Below the pieces are notes generated by a model. It was not told where the DNA came from. It made no database searches and saw only the letters and a program-made list of their open reading frames with translations. This document shows, in pieces, positions 23,084 through 29,029 of a stretch of 29,529 nucleotides of DNA. The stretch spans positions 1 through 29,529 of the IMG/VR virus record IMGVR_UViG_3300037502_002798. One strand, written 5' to 3'. The translations under genes and the position numbers were made by a program. Each line of letters opens with the position of its first letter. The stretch's first letter is position 1. The stretch is from a virus.

Positions 23084-23293
23084 ATGACTGAACGATTTAC
23101 GAACCGGGTCCTGCAGGGTAAAAATCTCGTGCGCGAAAAATTTAGGACAAGTACTTACAGTTTCCAGGGGGTGTTTTTGCCTATATGGGGGTTGAAAAGT
23201 GCGGTGTTTGCTTCGTTGTTTTTTTACAACAAAAATCTTTATATAGCCACCGGGGCCCACAAAATTATGTCATCGTGAGCCCCCGATGATTTT
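23084..23293. other. Non-coding gap between late and early blocks
   Basis: No gene with a plausible start signal is seen. The stretch holds a T-rich GTTGT/ACAAC hairpin (23215-23230) and the strong hairpin at 23251-23285. It separates the plus-strand unit ending at 23083 from the minus-strand early genes. A replication origin, a small RNA or spacer are possible. Confidence 0.5.
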
Positions 23294-23300
23294 TTATTTT
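23251..23300 (+). terminator. Hairpin with T tract
   Basis: CGGGGCCCAC (23251-23260) pairs with GTGAGCCCCCG around 23275-23285 (one mismatch or bulge), and ATTTTTTATTTT follows at 23289-23300. It reads as a plus-strand terminator facing the end of the minus-strand early gene; a nested TCATCG/CGATGA pair gives an alternative stem. Confidence 0.6.
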
Positions 23301-23569
23301 ATGAAGCCGTGATAGTTCTCGCAGTCATACCACGCAGTCATCTCACCCTTGAGAGTATAAAGCATCACGGGCCAAGCATCATCATTAGCAGCATCGTAGA
23401 CTATCATGGCCTCAAACTCAGCACATGCTTGCTCCATGTCTTGCTCTGTGCTGAGCTCTGTGTTAGCATAGTTGCCATTGATGAAGACATCACGAGCATC
23501 CGTCATGTCGATGTCGTAGCCATTTTGTGCTAGTTGTTGCACACGCAGTTCGTTATATACTACAGTCAT
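23294..23569 (-). CDS. Hypothetical early protein
   Basis: This 91-residue acidic protein includes VQQLAQNGYDIDMTDARDVFINGN and EQACAEFEAMIVYDAANDDAWPVMLYTL. It is the last gene of the minus-strand early block. The start follows AAGGAGC with the shared leader and a TTGACA-17-TATTAT promoter (23598-23626). Small acidic early proteins often target host proteins, but no function can be assigned here. Confidence 0.72.
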   Translation of the reverse strand: MTVVYNELRVQQLAQNGYDIDMTDARDVFINGNYANTELSTEQDMEQACAEFEAMIVYDAANDDAWPVMLYTLKGEMTAWYDCENYHGFIK

Positions 23570-23597
23570 AGTCAGCTCCTTGTGTTAGTGTTCAGTA

Positions 23598-23626
23598 ATA
23601 ATACACGGAGTCTCTCATGATGTCAA
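23598..23626 (-). promoter_or_regulatory. Early sigma70 promoter P1
   Basis: TTGACA at 23621-23626, a 17-nt spacer and TATTAT at 23598-23603 (minus strand). It drives the 23294-23569 gene. The leader has ACACTAACAC and AAGGAGC. Confidence 0.88.
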
Positions 23627-23629
23627 GTC

Positions 23630-23664
23630 AAAAAGAAACCTCCAGTGTCTCACGACAGTGGAGG
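23630..23664 (-). terminator. Rho-independent terminator after the 23705 gene
   Basis: On the minus strand CCTCCA-C-TGTC pairs with GACA-C-TGGAGG around a GTGA loop and is followed by TTTCTTTTTG. It lies 40 nt past the stop of 23705-24046 and just before promoter P1, insulating the next unit. Confidence 0.85.
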
Positions 23665-23704
23665 AAGAGGCGGGCCCAGGCGTGTTGCAGGACCTGCGTC
23701 TTTT

Positions 23705-24046
23705 TTAGTCTAGCCTACTGCCTGCATAAGCCTCCACGCCCAACATATCCTTCAAGAACTTGGCTGCGGCTTCGGCGCCTGCAGCCAGTGTGTCCACGTT
23801 CTGCACTCCCAAGCCGCTGGGGTTCCACAGTTGCAGTCCACCCGTGTAGCTCTTGCGGAAGCCTGCTTCTATTAGCGCACGGCCCAGCTTGGTGCTGCCC
23901 TTCTCGTAGACTGTGACCCAAGCAAAGCCACAGGCATACTGGTCACGACCGCCCAAGCGTTCCTGGAAGAACTTGCGGGCTGCGAGGTTAGCTTCCTGTT
24001 TGGCCTGCTCTACAAAGGACAGTACTTGCTCTTTAGTGTGTGTCAT
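23705..24046 (-). CDS. Conserved-type small phage protein
   Basis: This 113-residue protein has a helical N-terminus (EQVLSFVEQAKQEANLAARKFFQE), then GRDQYACGFAWVTVYEKGSTKLGRALIEAGF, GGLQLWNPSGLGVQNVDTLAAGAEAAAKFL and a terminal AYAGSRLD. The CGFAWV..., LQLWNPSG and YAGSRLD blocks are, to my recollection, widespread in marine phage hypotheticals. Function is unknown. It is expressed from promoter P2 with the shared leader. Confidence 0.82.
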   Translation of the reverse strand: MTHTKEQVLSFVEQAKQEANLAARKFFQERLGGRDQYACGFAWVTVYEKGSTKLGRALIEAGFRKSYTGGLQLWNPSGLGVQNVDTLAAGAEAAAKFLKDMLGVEAYAGSRLD

Positions 24047-24076
24047 ATCAGCTCCTTAGTGTGTTAGTGTTCTTAC

Positions 24077-24105
24077 AGTATACTGTCAGTCCAGCCAACA
24101 GTCAA
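24077..24105 (-). promoter_or_regulatory. Early sigma70 promoter P2
   Basis: TTGACT (24100-24105), a 17-nt spacer, TATACT (24077-24082). The stop codon of the upstream gene (24086-24088) lies in the spacer. Followed by ACACTAACACAC and AAGGAGC. Confidence 0.9.
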
Positions 24106-24304
24106 CCGCCCGCTGCACTGTCTGTGTCTGGCCTCCAATGTACTCACCCTGGAAGCCTCGAAAGTTCTCCAAGACCAGCTCGGTAGTGCCCATCCAGTTG
24201 TTGCGGATCTTAATGATCTGTCCCGTCTGCTCTATGTCGCTCTTGAAGCTGACCCAGTCACCAATGCCCACTCCCTGTCCTTCTACATATGCTGTCAAAC
24301 TCAT
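24086..24304 (-). CDS. Small SH3-like hypothetical protein
   Basis: This 72-residue beta-rich protein (VGIGDWVSFKSDIEQTGQIIKIRNN...TELVLENFRGF) has the look of a small SH3-like barrel, common among phage accessory proteins. It is produced from promoter P3 with the standard leader. No binding partner can be deduced. The stop lies inside the spacer of promoter P2. Confidence 0.72.
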   Translation of the reverse strand: MSLTAYVEGQGVGIGDWVSFKSDIEQTGQIIKIRNNWMGTTELVLENFRGFQGEYIGGQTQTVQRAVDCWLD

Positions 24305-24334
24305 ATCTGCTCCTTAGTGTGTTAGTGTACCTAC

Positions 24335-24363
24335 AGTATATTGTCAGTCTGATGGTCTGTCAA
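24335..24363 (-). promoter_or_regulatory. Early sigma70 promoter P3
   Basis: TTGACA (24358-24363), a 17-nt spacer, TATACT (24335-24340). The TGA inside TTGACA (24360-24362) is the stop codon of the upstream gene 24360-24581. The full shared leader follows. Confidence 0.92.
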
Positions 24364-24581
24364 CCAAAAAATAGACCCACAATATAGATCAACAATAGGC
24401 TGGCATTAATTACAATCAAGTTCAGCTCACGTATACGTACACTCCAAATCAAATACAAAAAGGCACCCGCGTTCAGCAGGTAAATGTTCATAGGATCTAT
24501 GCGCAAGGCAGTGCATAGTGCGCCCACCAGCGTCACTATGCAAGCTACCCATTTTAGTACAAAGTCTGTGTTAATCAACAT
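24360..24581 (-). CDS. Small membrane protein
   Basis: This 73-residue protein is hydrophobic over most of its length. Probable membrane segments lie at about 8-26 (LKWVACIVTLVGALCTAL), 34-49 and 53-72 (LIVINASLLLIYIVGLFFG), separated by a short SVRIREL charged loop. It probably sits in the host inner membrane. Its start overlaps the gene at 24571-24756 by 11 nt and its TGA is part of promoter P3. No exclusion or holin signature is clear, though either role is possible for such a protein. Confidence 0.7.
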   Translation of the reverse strand: MLINTDFVLKWVACIVTLVGALCTALRIDPMNIYLLNAGAFLYLIWSVRIRELNLIVINASLLLIYIVGLFFG

Positions 24582-24756
24582 AATATTCTATCAAGTCTGT
24601 AAGTGTAGTCACTGCAATGTTTATCTCAGCTGCCCAGCCCATGTCTGTGGCCAAGTTATCTTCAAATTTTTCCCCATCGCAGGTAGCTTGTGCTAACAGG
24701 TCCTGCAGCTCTGCTAATAGGTTGAAAATTTTCTGCTGTGCAATTGAACTTGCCAT
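24571..24756 (-). CDS. Small helical early protein
   Basis: This 61-residue protein is helical and acidic: SSIAQQKIFNLLAELQDLLAQATCDGEKFEDNLATDMG, with a C-terminal AEINIAVTTLTDLIEYYVD. It is first of two genes in its unit, from promoter P4 with GGAG before the ATG (minus-strand GGAGCAAAAAATG). Function is unknown. Confidence 0.68.
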   Translation of the reverse strand: MASSIAQQKIFNLLAELQDLLAQATCDGEKFEDNLATDMGWAAEINIAVTTLTDLIEYYVD

Positions 24757-24785
24757 TTTTTGCTCCTAGTGTTTAGTGTGTCTAC

Positions 24786-24814
24786 AGTATAGTGCCACTA
24801 GTGCAAAATGTCAA
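24786..24814 (-). promoter_or_regulatory. Early sigma70 promoter P4
   Basis: TTGACA (24809-24814), a 17-nt spacer, TATACT (24786-24791). The leader is a shortened ACACTAAACAC then GGAGC. Confidence 0.9.
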
Positions 24815-24837
24815 GCACTAGTTTAAAGACCATAAGG

Positions 24838-24925
24838 GTGGGAGGGGATTACCGTAGGCCACTACCCCACGATCCCCTCCCAGTGCCCAGGGACACTACC
24901 CCCCGGGACTTCAGCGGCCCCCATT
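24838..24925 (-). repeat. GC-rich structured gap
   Basis: An 11-bp perfect inverted repeat (TGGGAGGGGAT 24839-24849 with 24872-24882) encloses a nested GTAG-GCCA-CTAC hairpin, followed by further C- and G-rich runs. It lies between the 24945 gene's end and promoter P4 and has no coding sequence. It could terminate transcription (without a U tract) or form a structured RNA. Confidence 0.6.
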
Positions 24926-24944
24926 GCAGGGACCAGGAGCAACC

Positions 24945-25217
24945 TTATGCTGTTTCCAGCATGTTGATTGGTACACGCCAACGGCCCCTTGAGGTGTTGA
25001 CAGTGGCAAATTTAATCTTTACACTCTCTACGGTACCTGACACCACACCGCCCATCTTCTGACTGTTAAAGTGAACCACCGTGCCTGGCCGGATAGAACT
25101 CTTCACCGACTTGGCCAGCTGTGCCCGTTTCCACTTGACTGCTTCAATGATGGTATTGAGATCATCATTGCTCCAACGACCATGCTGGATTTCAATGCAG
25201 ACTTCTTTGAGATTCAT
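24945..25217 (-). CDS. Small KOW/SH3-like early protein
   Basis: This 90-residue protein has a helical N-terminus (MNLKEVCIEIQHGRWSNDDL...AVKWKRAQLAKSV) and a C-terminal beta region IRPGTVVHFNSQKMGGVVSGTVESVKIKFATVNTSRGRWRVPINML. The second half, with Val-Gly turns and WRVPxxML, resembles small phage proteins of unknown function with a KOW or SH3-like barrel. It follows promoter P5 with a shared-type leader. A nucleic-acid-binding role is plausible but inferred. Confidence 0.76.
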   Translation of the reverse strand: MNLKEVCIEIQHGRWSNDDLNTIIEAVKWKRAQLAKSVKSSIRPGTVVHFNSQKMGGVVSGTVESVKIKFATVNTSRGRWRVPINMLETA

Positions 25218-25245
25218 TTCAGCTCCTTGGTGTTTCAGTATCTAT

Positions 25246-25274
25246 AGTATATGCTCACTCCACTGGGATGTCAA
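25246..25274 (-). promoter_or_regulatory. Early sigma70 promoter P5
   Basis: TTGACA (25269-25274), a 17-nt spacer, TATACT (25246-25251). The leader is divergent (ACTGAAACACC) but keeps AAGGAGCTGA. Confidence 0.9.
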
Positions 25275-25320
25275 GTCCGTGTGTGGAGGCAGATCATAGT
25301 CCATGGGATCGTCGGGAAAT

Positions 25321-25488
25321 CTAGGGGTTGTTGGGCTCATAAGTCTGCATCTCTTCTAACATCTTGTTGATCTCTTCTTCGGTGGGTTCGGGAAAGGCAT
25401 TGGCCCACTCTGCTTCATCATAGTCTTCGTCAATGAGGACACCGTCTTCATCGTAAAAAGGATCTTCCACAATCATACCGTATCGCAT
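25321..25488 (-). CDS. 55-residue acidic protein
   Basis: This short gene begins at ATG 25488, preceded by AAGGAG, and ends TAG at 25321. The product is highly acidic (VEDPFYDEDGVLIDEDYDEAEWAN, then a Pro-Glu-rich helix ending MLEEMQTYEPNNP). It is the third gene from promoter P6. The clean ribosome site and reading frame support it despite its small size. An acidic protein of this kind could mimic DNA, but that is speculative. Confidence 0.72.
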   Translation of the reverse strand: MRYGMIVEDPFYDEDGVLIDEDYDEAEWANAFPEPTEEEINKMLEEMQTYEPNNP

Positions 25489-25498
25489 CACAGTCTCC

Positions 25499-25726
25499 TT
25501 AGTCCAATAGGGTCATATAGGCTTGAACATTGTTCTCCATGAACCAGTCCAGTCCACGGCGAACACCCGCATAGTCTTGCATGAGTTCACAGCCTTTGAT
25601 GTAGTCATAGACTGCGACTTCTTCTGGTGTTAGAATCTCACTCTCGCCCGAGAAGGGATTCTTCACTTCCACAGGCTCCTTGTCATAGACACGAATACCG
25701 GGAAAAATTTCATGGATAGTCTTCAT
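25499..25726 (-). CDS. Small hypothetical protein
   Basis: This 75-residue protein uses ATG 25726 with AAGGAG 5 nt upstream; a GTG at 25729 would be too close to the ribosome site. It includes IHEIFPGIRVYDKEPVEVKNPFSGE and ILTPEEVAVYDYIKGCELMQDYAGVRRGLDWFM. A helical C-terminal domain is likely. It is second of three genes in the P6 unit. Function is unknown. Confidence 0.75.
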   Translation of the reverse strand: MKTIHEIFPGIRVYDKEPVEVKNPFSGESEILTPEEVAVYDYIKGCELMQDYAGVRRGLDWFMENNVQAYMTLLD

Positions 25727-25735
25727 CACAGCTCC

Positions 25736-25924
25736 TTAGAAATATCCACGCTTCTTAGTCATGATTCTGTCTTCGTTGTCCTTCATGGCATCAACTCCCA
25801 ACTTCATCATCATCAAGCCAGTTGCGGCCACGAGAATGATCATGCCAATAGCGGCGTTGTCATCTGCACCCGCGGCAAACATCACCATGATCAATCCAAG
25901 AAAGAATCTAATAGTTCCAGGCAT
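25736..25924 (-). CDS. Small membrane protein
   Basis: This 62-residue protein (start 25924, AAGGAGCTGAAG before ATG) has two hydrophobic segments, about 6-20 (RFFLGLIMVMFAAGA) and 24-40 (AAIGMIILVAATGLMMM), joined by a short DDN loop, and a charged tail (KDNEDRIMTKKRGYF). A longer upstream frame exists but lacks a ribosome site and crosses promoter P6. It is the first gene of the three-gene P6 unit. It probably inserts in the inner membrane. Confidence 0.75.
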   Translation of the reverse strand: MPGTIRFFLGLIMVMFAAGADDNAAIGMIILVAATGLMMMKLGVDAMKDNEDRIMTKKRGYF

Positions 25925-25954
25925 CTTCAGCTCCTTGTGTGTTAGTGTACCTAC

Positions 25955-25983
25955 AGTATATGCGGACTCCGCCAGTCTGTCAA
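25955..25983 (-). promoter_or_regulatory. Early sigma70 promoter P6
   Basis: TTGACA (25978-25983), a 17-nt spacer, TATACT (25955-25960). The TGA in the -35 (25980-25982) is the stop codon of the upstream 25980-26309 gene. Shared leader and AAGGAGC follow. Confidence 0.92.
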
Positions 25984-26309
25984 GCCGCCTGTGCCACAAG
26001 ATCCGCATAGTCCAGGGTGGGCTCTTTGAACTGGATCTCTCCATCCCACTCCAGCTGATCACGCTCGAACTGACTGAGGTAGCTGTCATCTTCAATACTC
26101 CAGTCGATGACATATTCGCGGCAGTAGTCGTCATCCCGCTCTACACCAGCCGCTGCTACGACCTCGGCGTGGTCGATGTTGACGGGCACGTCCAGGACCT
26201 TGTACTCACTGCCACCCTTCATCTTCCAGTACTGTGGGCAAGAACCCTTGCCGTCCCAATCGTGGGCGCCATAGTTTTCCATGTACTGTGTGCGAATGAC
26301 TAGCATCAT
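25980..26309 (-). CDS. Conserved-type small early protein
   Basis: This 109-residue protein starts MMLVIRTQYMENYGAHDWDG; either Met fits. It continues SCPQYWKMKGGSEYKVLDVPVNI and an acidic C-terminus with YCREYVIDWSIEDDSYLSQF and LEWDGEIQFKEPTLDYADL. The VIRTQYxENY and YWKxKGG blocks are, to my recollection, typical of early hypotheticals in cyanophage-like genomes; no function is known. It comes from promoter P7 with the full shared leader. Its TGA is embedded in the -35 of P6. Confidence 0.76.
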   Translation of the reverse strand: MMLVIRTQYMENYGAHDWDGKGSCPQYWKMKGGSEYKVLDVPVNIDHAEVVAAAGVERDDDYCREYVIDWSIEDDSYLSQFERDQLEWDGEIQFKEPTLDYADLVAQAA

Positions 26310-26340
26310 AATCAGCTCCTTAGTGTGTTAGTGTACCTAC

Positions 26341-26369
26341 AGTATAGCAAGGGTCCAACCGTTTGTCAA
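26341..26369 (-). promoter_or_regulatory. Early sigma70 promoter P7
   Basis: TTGACA (26364-26369), a 17-nt spacer, TATACT (26341-26346). The -35 TGA (26366-26368) is the stop of the upstream gene. Full shared leader follows. Confidence 0.92.
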
Positions 26370-26596
26370 TCCCAATTTTTCTTGTCGCCATACTGCTCAT
26401 TGTAGTCATAGCCCGCATGGTAAGCTTCGACCTGCTCACGGGTCATGAAGCGTTCCTCGATCTCCATGCTCTGATAGGTGGCATCCGTGAACATGTGAGG
26501 CCGACGGGGACGATGGTAATAGCTGTCTGCTGATCCACGGTCAAAGGCTCCACCGTGGCGTTCATCGTACTTCTTGCGAATGTTTTCTGCAATCAT
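26366..26596 (-). CDS. Small hypothetical protein
   Basis: This 76-residue protein is rich in Tyr, Arg and His (AENIRKKYDERHGGAFDRGS, YYHRPRRPHMF, then MEIEERFMTREQVEAYHAGYDYNEQYG). It is probably a compact helical protein. It comes from promoter P8 with an atypical CGGAGC ribosome site. Its stop lies in the P7 -35 element. No known family was recognised. Confidence 0.7.
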   Translation of the reverse strand: MIAENIRKKYDERHGGAFDRGSADSYYHRPRRPHMFTDATYQSMEIEERFMTREQVEAYHAGYDYNEQYGDKKNWD

Positions 26597-26625
26597 CTTT
26601 GGCTCCGTTTCGTTAGTGTTCCATT

Positions 26626-26654
26626 AGTATAGCATCATCAGTCGCCGCTGTCAA
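26626..26654 (-). promoter_or_regulatory. Early sigma70 promoter P8
   Basis: TTGACA (26649-26654), a 17-nt spacer, TATACT (26626-26631). The stop codon of the upstream gene (26638-26640) is in the spacer. The leader is diverged (ACACTAACG) with CGGAGC. Confidence 0.9.
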
Positions 26655-26928
26655 CTTGAAAACTATCTCCACACTCACTGCAGGTGTATTCTGTGAGGCA
26701 TCGTCCCACAGTCCGGCTGGAGTATTTGTGGTGGCAGGGTTCACCATCACGGTTCAGCCGGACTTGACCTTTTGGTGAACCATACATATACTGACCCCCG
26801 CAATTGGTGCAGGGCAGGGTGTCTGTGTCCTTGTCATAGCCAGTGATAACCTTCTTGTATCGCTCCATACTGATCGGCACTGCGACTCTGCCGCTACCAT
26901 TACAAACTGGACAACATCCTTTTTCCAT
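26638..26928 (-). CDS. Small zinc-ribbon protein
   Basis: This 96-residue protein has three cysteine pairs: CPVCNGSGR at 6-14 (DnaJ-like CxxCxGxG), C40/C43 (LPCTNCGG) and C83/C86 (YTCSECGDSF), the last with C77 nearby. It looks like several zinc ribbons in tandem. DnaJ-type zinc domains assist protein folding, but no J domain is present; an RNA- or protein-binding role is inferred. It is expressed from promoter P9 right after the 26984-27009 terminator. Confidence 0.78.
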   Translation of the reverse strand: MEKGCCPVCNGSGRVAVPISMERYKKVITGYDKDTDTLPCTNCGGQYMYGSPKGQVRLNRDGEPCHHKYSSRTVGRCLTEYTCSECGDSFQVDSGD

Positions 26929-26951
26929 CTTTAGCTCCTTAGTATGTCTAT

Positions 26952-26980
26952 AGTATAGCTGAGCCCTGCCAAAATGTCAA
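26952..26980 (-). promoter_or_regulatory. Early sigma70 promoter P9
   Basis: TTGACA (26975-26980), a 17-nt spacer, TATACT (26952-26957). The leader is short, ACATACTAAGGAGC. It directly follows the terminator at 26984-27009. Confidence 0.9.
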
Positions 26981-27009
26981 GAAGAAAGGTGTTGCGTTTC
27001 CACAACACC
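26981..27009 (-). terminator. Rho-independent terminator after the 27033 gene
   Basis: On the minus strand GGTGTTG and CAACACC form a 7-bp stem with an 8-nt loop, followed by TTTCTTCTT. It closes the tRNA-containing unit and sits just before P9. Confidence 0.8.
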
Positions 27010-27032
27010 CTCAAAGAACATTTGACTTTAGA

Positions 27033-27215
27033 CTATTTGGTAATGTATTCTAAGTCTTGAACATGTGGACGACAATTCCAGCCCATCTGCTTATTGAGCT
27101 CTTGGCACATTTCTCTGCCAGCCTGCTCAGCTTCTTCAGGGGTGTCATAGACTCCGCCGAAGATTGTGTCTCCATCATCGCGTTCCGCTATACATAAGTA
27201 AACATTTTTTATCAT
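27033..27215 (-). CDS. 60-residue hypothetical protein
   Basis: This small acidic protein (MIKNVYLCIAERDDGDTIFGG) also has YDTPEEAEQAGREMCQELNKQ, with a beta-beta-helix look. It starts 9 nt after the tRNA end, with no Shine-Dalgarno site (ACTACTATG). If the tRNA is cleaved out of the precursor, its mRNA would be nearly leaderless. It ends before the 26981-27009 terminator. Function is unknown. Confidence 0.72.
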   Translation of the reverse strand: MIKNVYLCIAERDDGDTIFGGVYDTPEEAEQAGREMCQELNKQMGWNCRPHVQDLEYITK

Positions 27216-27224
27216 AGTAGTATT

Positions 27225-27302
<78 letters not shown>

Positions 27303-27309
27303 GTGTTCT

Positions 27310-27501
27310 CTAGTTGATCCGTTGAATTTCTTCTAAGTCACCATCTTCTGTTTCTTTGTAGATCACGACTTCAACAATGTCATCTTCCTTCATTGTCGCA
27401 CCCGCAATCTCTTGTGCTTCTTTAAGACTTCGTGTAGTATCCACGAGTTCTTCATGGTCATCACCATCGATAGACCAAACTTCGTAAAGTTCCCAGCTCA
27501 T
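27310..27501 (-). CDS. Small acidic protein upstream of the tRNA
   Basis: This 63-residue acidic protein (MSWELYEVWSIDGDDHEELV then LKEAQEIAGATMKEDDIVEVVIYKETEDG) has a beta-helix-beta pattern. There is no Shine-Dalgarno site before ATG 27501, so it may be read through from the gene above or use a leaderless processed mRNA. Its stop lies 7 nt before the tRNA. Function is unknown. Confidence 0.65.
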   Translation of the reverse strand: MSWELYEVWSIDGDDHEELVDTTRSLKEAQEIAGATMKEDDIVEVVIYKETEDGDLEEIQRIN

Positions 27502-27519
27502 ATTAGGTTAGGTGTGAAA

Positions 27520-27558
27520 GGGCTGGCCCTGTAAATCCTCATACAGCTAGTCCAGCCC
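27520..27558 (-). terminator. Two-part intergenic hairpin
   Basis: GGGCTGG and CCAGCCC (27520-27526 with 27552-27558) flank a smaller CTGTA/TACAG stem (27529-27533 with 27542-27546). On the minus strand only CTTT follows, so it may be a weak terminator or a processing structure upstream of the tRNA unit. Confidence 0.5.
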
Positions 27559-27570
27559 CATAGTCTTGCA

Positions 27571-27933
27571 TTAGAAAGGAGCTTCTTCATCCTCGGTAAC
27601 AGCAACCTTAGCTTTGGCCTTAACTGGGGCCTTAACAGCAGCTTTCTTAGTTGCGGTGGGAGTTGCTTCCGGCTTAGTGCGCGGAGTGTTGCGCTCGATG
27701 TACTCGGCGATAGTTGCTTTAGCCGCTACGTCCTGGAACTCGTCCTGCTTGGACATAGCCACAACAGCTTCCATCTTAGTCATGGGCTCATCAAGCTCCA
27801 TGAGACGAACATCGCTGTGACCACCTTTGGTCAGTACTTTGATTCGCATGATGTCATTTGCGAATCGAACTTTGTAGTCACCCTCGGGGTGCTTGCTAAT
27901 GCCTACGACTTTAAAAAGTTTATCAGTTGCCAT
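27571..27933 (-). CDS. Small protein with Lys/Ala-rich tail
   Basis: This 120-residue protein has a beta-rich N-terminus (DKLFKVVGISKHPEGDYKVRFANDIMRIKVL...), then helical AKATIAEYIERN. The tail at about 86-120 has Thr/Pro/Lys/Ala repeats (TKKAAVKAPVKAKAKVAV) ending EDEEAPF. The basic tail could contact nucleic acid and the terminal EDEEAPF resembles a protein-docking peptide; both are inferred. It has its own promoter (27991-28019) inside the upstream gene. The ribosome site is GAAAAGG. Confidence 0.76.
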   Translation of the reverse strand: MATDKLFKVVGISKHPEGDYKVRFANDIMRIKVLTKGGHSDVRLMELDEPMTKMEAVVAMSKQDEFQDVAAKATIAEYIERNTPRTKPEATPTATKKAAVKAPVKAKAKVAVTEDEEAPF

Positions 27934-27963
27934 AATTAATTGCCTTTTCTTGAGTTGAAAAAA

Positions 27964-28269
27964 TCATCCTTTACGTTTGGATGTAGCCTTATTGTATTGC
28001 CTTTTTGGTCGACTGTCAACCGTTTTCTTTGGATTTTGAATATTCAATCTGCCATCTTGATGTTCAAACTCCTTTCTAATGTAGTGTTCAATCAATTGAT
28101 TACGGATCATAATGGTCAAGTCCATTCCAGTATCCTCGGGGCAGATAAATCGAACTGGACAATGCCCCCAACTACTGGACTGAACGAATTGGTAATACCA
28201 GCGACGATGATCCTTGTTCTTAGGATCAAACGCCACCAGTGGACGACTGAAATATTCTAGTCTACTCAT
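27964..28269 (-). CDS. Small basic hypothetical protein
   Basis: This 101-residue protein overlaps the stop of the gene above by 8 nt. It has YFSRPLVAFDPKNKDHRRWYYQF, SSWGHCPVRFICPEDTGMDLTIMIRNQLIEHYIRKEF and a basic C-terminus (PKRQYNKATSKRKG). It may bind nucleic acid by charge. Its 3' end contains the internal promoter for 27571-27933. Function is unknown. Confidence 0.74.
   Translation of the reverse strand: MSRLEYFSRPLVAFDPKNKDHRRWYYQFVQSSSWGHCPVRFICPEDTGMDLTIMIRNQLIEHYIRKEFEHQDGRLNIQNPKKTVDSRPKRQYNKATSKRKG
27991..28019 (-). promoter_or_regulatory. Internal sigma70 promoter P10
   Basis: TTGACA (28014-28019), a 17-nt spacer and TACAAT (27991-27996) lie inside the end of the 27964 gene and drive the 27571 gene. 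Confidence 0.78.
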
Positions 28270-28918
28270 GAGCCTTATGCGGTGTAAGTCCAGTCTTCTC
28301 TACACCATCCTCATACCATTCCTGGAGCTCATCTTCCTCTTCGGCTTCATACTCAGCCATGCTCTCCGAAATGCCATACTCATCATCCAGCTCTTCACCA
28401 ATAGCGTCCACAATATCCTTGGATTTCAAGCCCCCAAGGTCATAGCAGTCATCAGTGAAGCCAAAGTCTGGACTACCATCACAGCGTCCTACATAACCCA
28501 TACCAGGCTCGTAGTAAGTTGCTTCTACGGTATAACCCTGTCGAGTCATTTCCTCATAGATGCCCATGGGCGGACTCCAAGCACTGTCAAAGCCGAACTC
28601 TACCTGACCAAACTGGTCAATCTTGACTTCTTCAGGATCGTAAGCATCGACGTCCCACTTGGTGCCCCAACGGCTAGTGCAGAAGTCATACCAGTTGCTG
28701 GCACCATACTTCTCTAGGTTCTCCGCACTCTTACGCTCGAGTTCGATCTGATCGGGATTGTCATCTGCACCCACTCGGCCTGCTACAATGTTCAGGTCTT
28801 CGGGAATAGGGATGATATGTTTTAGAAAGTTGCCTTCCTTGATAGCACCCACTAGGGCTTCAAGTTTGGCAGTGTCTGTGTGGCTGATCACCACTCTGTT
28901 ATTGCACCAATTTGGCAT
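28262..28918 (-). CDS. Api92-like ferredoxin-fold protein
   Basis: This 218-residue protein starts MPNWCNNRVVISHTDTAKLEALV, the signature of Api92-like phage proteins (DUF1281 family). The central SNWYDFCTSRWGTKWDVDAYD, SAWSPPMGIYEEMTRQGYTVEATYYEPGMGYVG and a C-terminal acidic tail match that family as I know it. Function is not established. It follows the 28931 mini-protein in the P11 unit with GGAG before the ATG (minus-strand AAGGAGCGAACCTT). Confidence 0.82.
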   Translation of the reverse strand: MPNWCNNRVVISHTDTAKLEALVGAIKEGNFLKHIIPIPEDLNIVAGRVGADDNPDQIELERKSAENLEKYGASNWYDFCTSRWGTKWDVDAYDPEEVKIDQFGQVEFGFDSAWSPPMGIYEEMTRQGYTVEATYYEPGMGYVGRCDGSPDFGFTDDCYDLGGLKSKDIVDAIGEELDDEYGISESMAEYEAEEEDELQEWYEDGVEKTGLTPHKAHE

Positions 28919-28930
28919 AAGGTTCGCTCC

Positions 28931-29029
28931 TTAGTTGTTGATAAAACCGTTGATAAAAACTGCTACAGCAAAGACCAGGATACCTGCTTGAATCAAGCGT
29001 AGCAGGATATAGGTTACAAAGTTCGCCAT
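28931..29029 (-). CDS. 32-residue membrane mini-protein
   Basis: This ORF starts at 29029, where the stop of the gene above overlaps its ATG (TAATG), and ends TAA at 28931. The product starts MANFVTYILLRL, then has one hydrophobic helix (QAGILVFAVAVFI) and ends NGFINN. Coupling to the upstream stop and the single clean membrane segment support it despite size. It could be a small membrane-active protein; no family is recognised. Confidence 0.65.
   Translation of the reverse strand: MANFVTYILLRLIQAGILVFAVAVFINGFINN

Noticed and set aside
23084-23278. Plus-strand 64-codon frame after the mini-gene terminator
   Set aside because: It begins in the T tract of a terminator, has no ribosome site or promoter and lacks coding character.
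24808-25062. 84-codon plus-strand frame
   Set aside because: It runs through the structured GC-rich gap and antisense to the KOW-like gene, without start signals.
25761-26303. 180-codon plus-strand frame
   Set aside because: It is antisense to two well-supported minus-strand early genes and their promoter P6; its hydrophobic composition is a by-product.
23570-26340. Repeated leader sequences considered as CRISPR or direct-repeat array
   Set aside because: The repeats always precede genes with promoters; spacing is that of genes, not of short spacers, and no cas genes exist.
28214-28717. 167-codon plus-strand frame
   Set aside because: It lies antisense to the Api92-like gene, whose start, ribosome site and family signature are clear.
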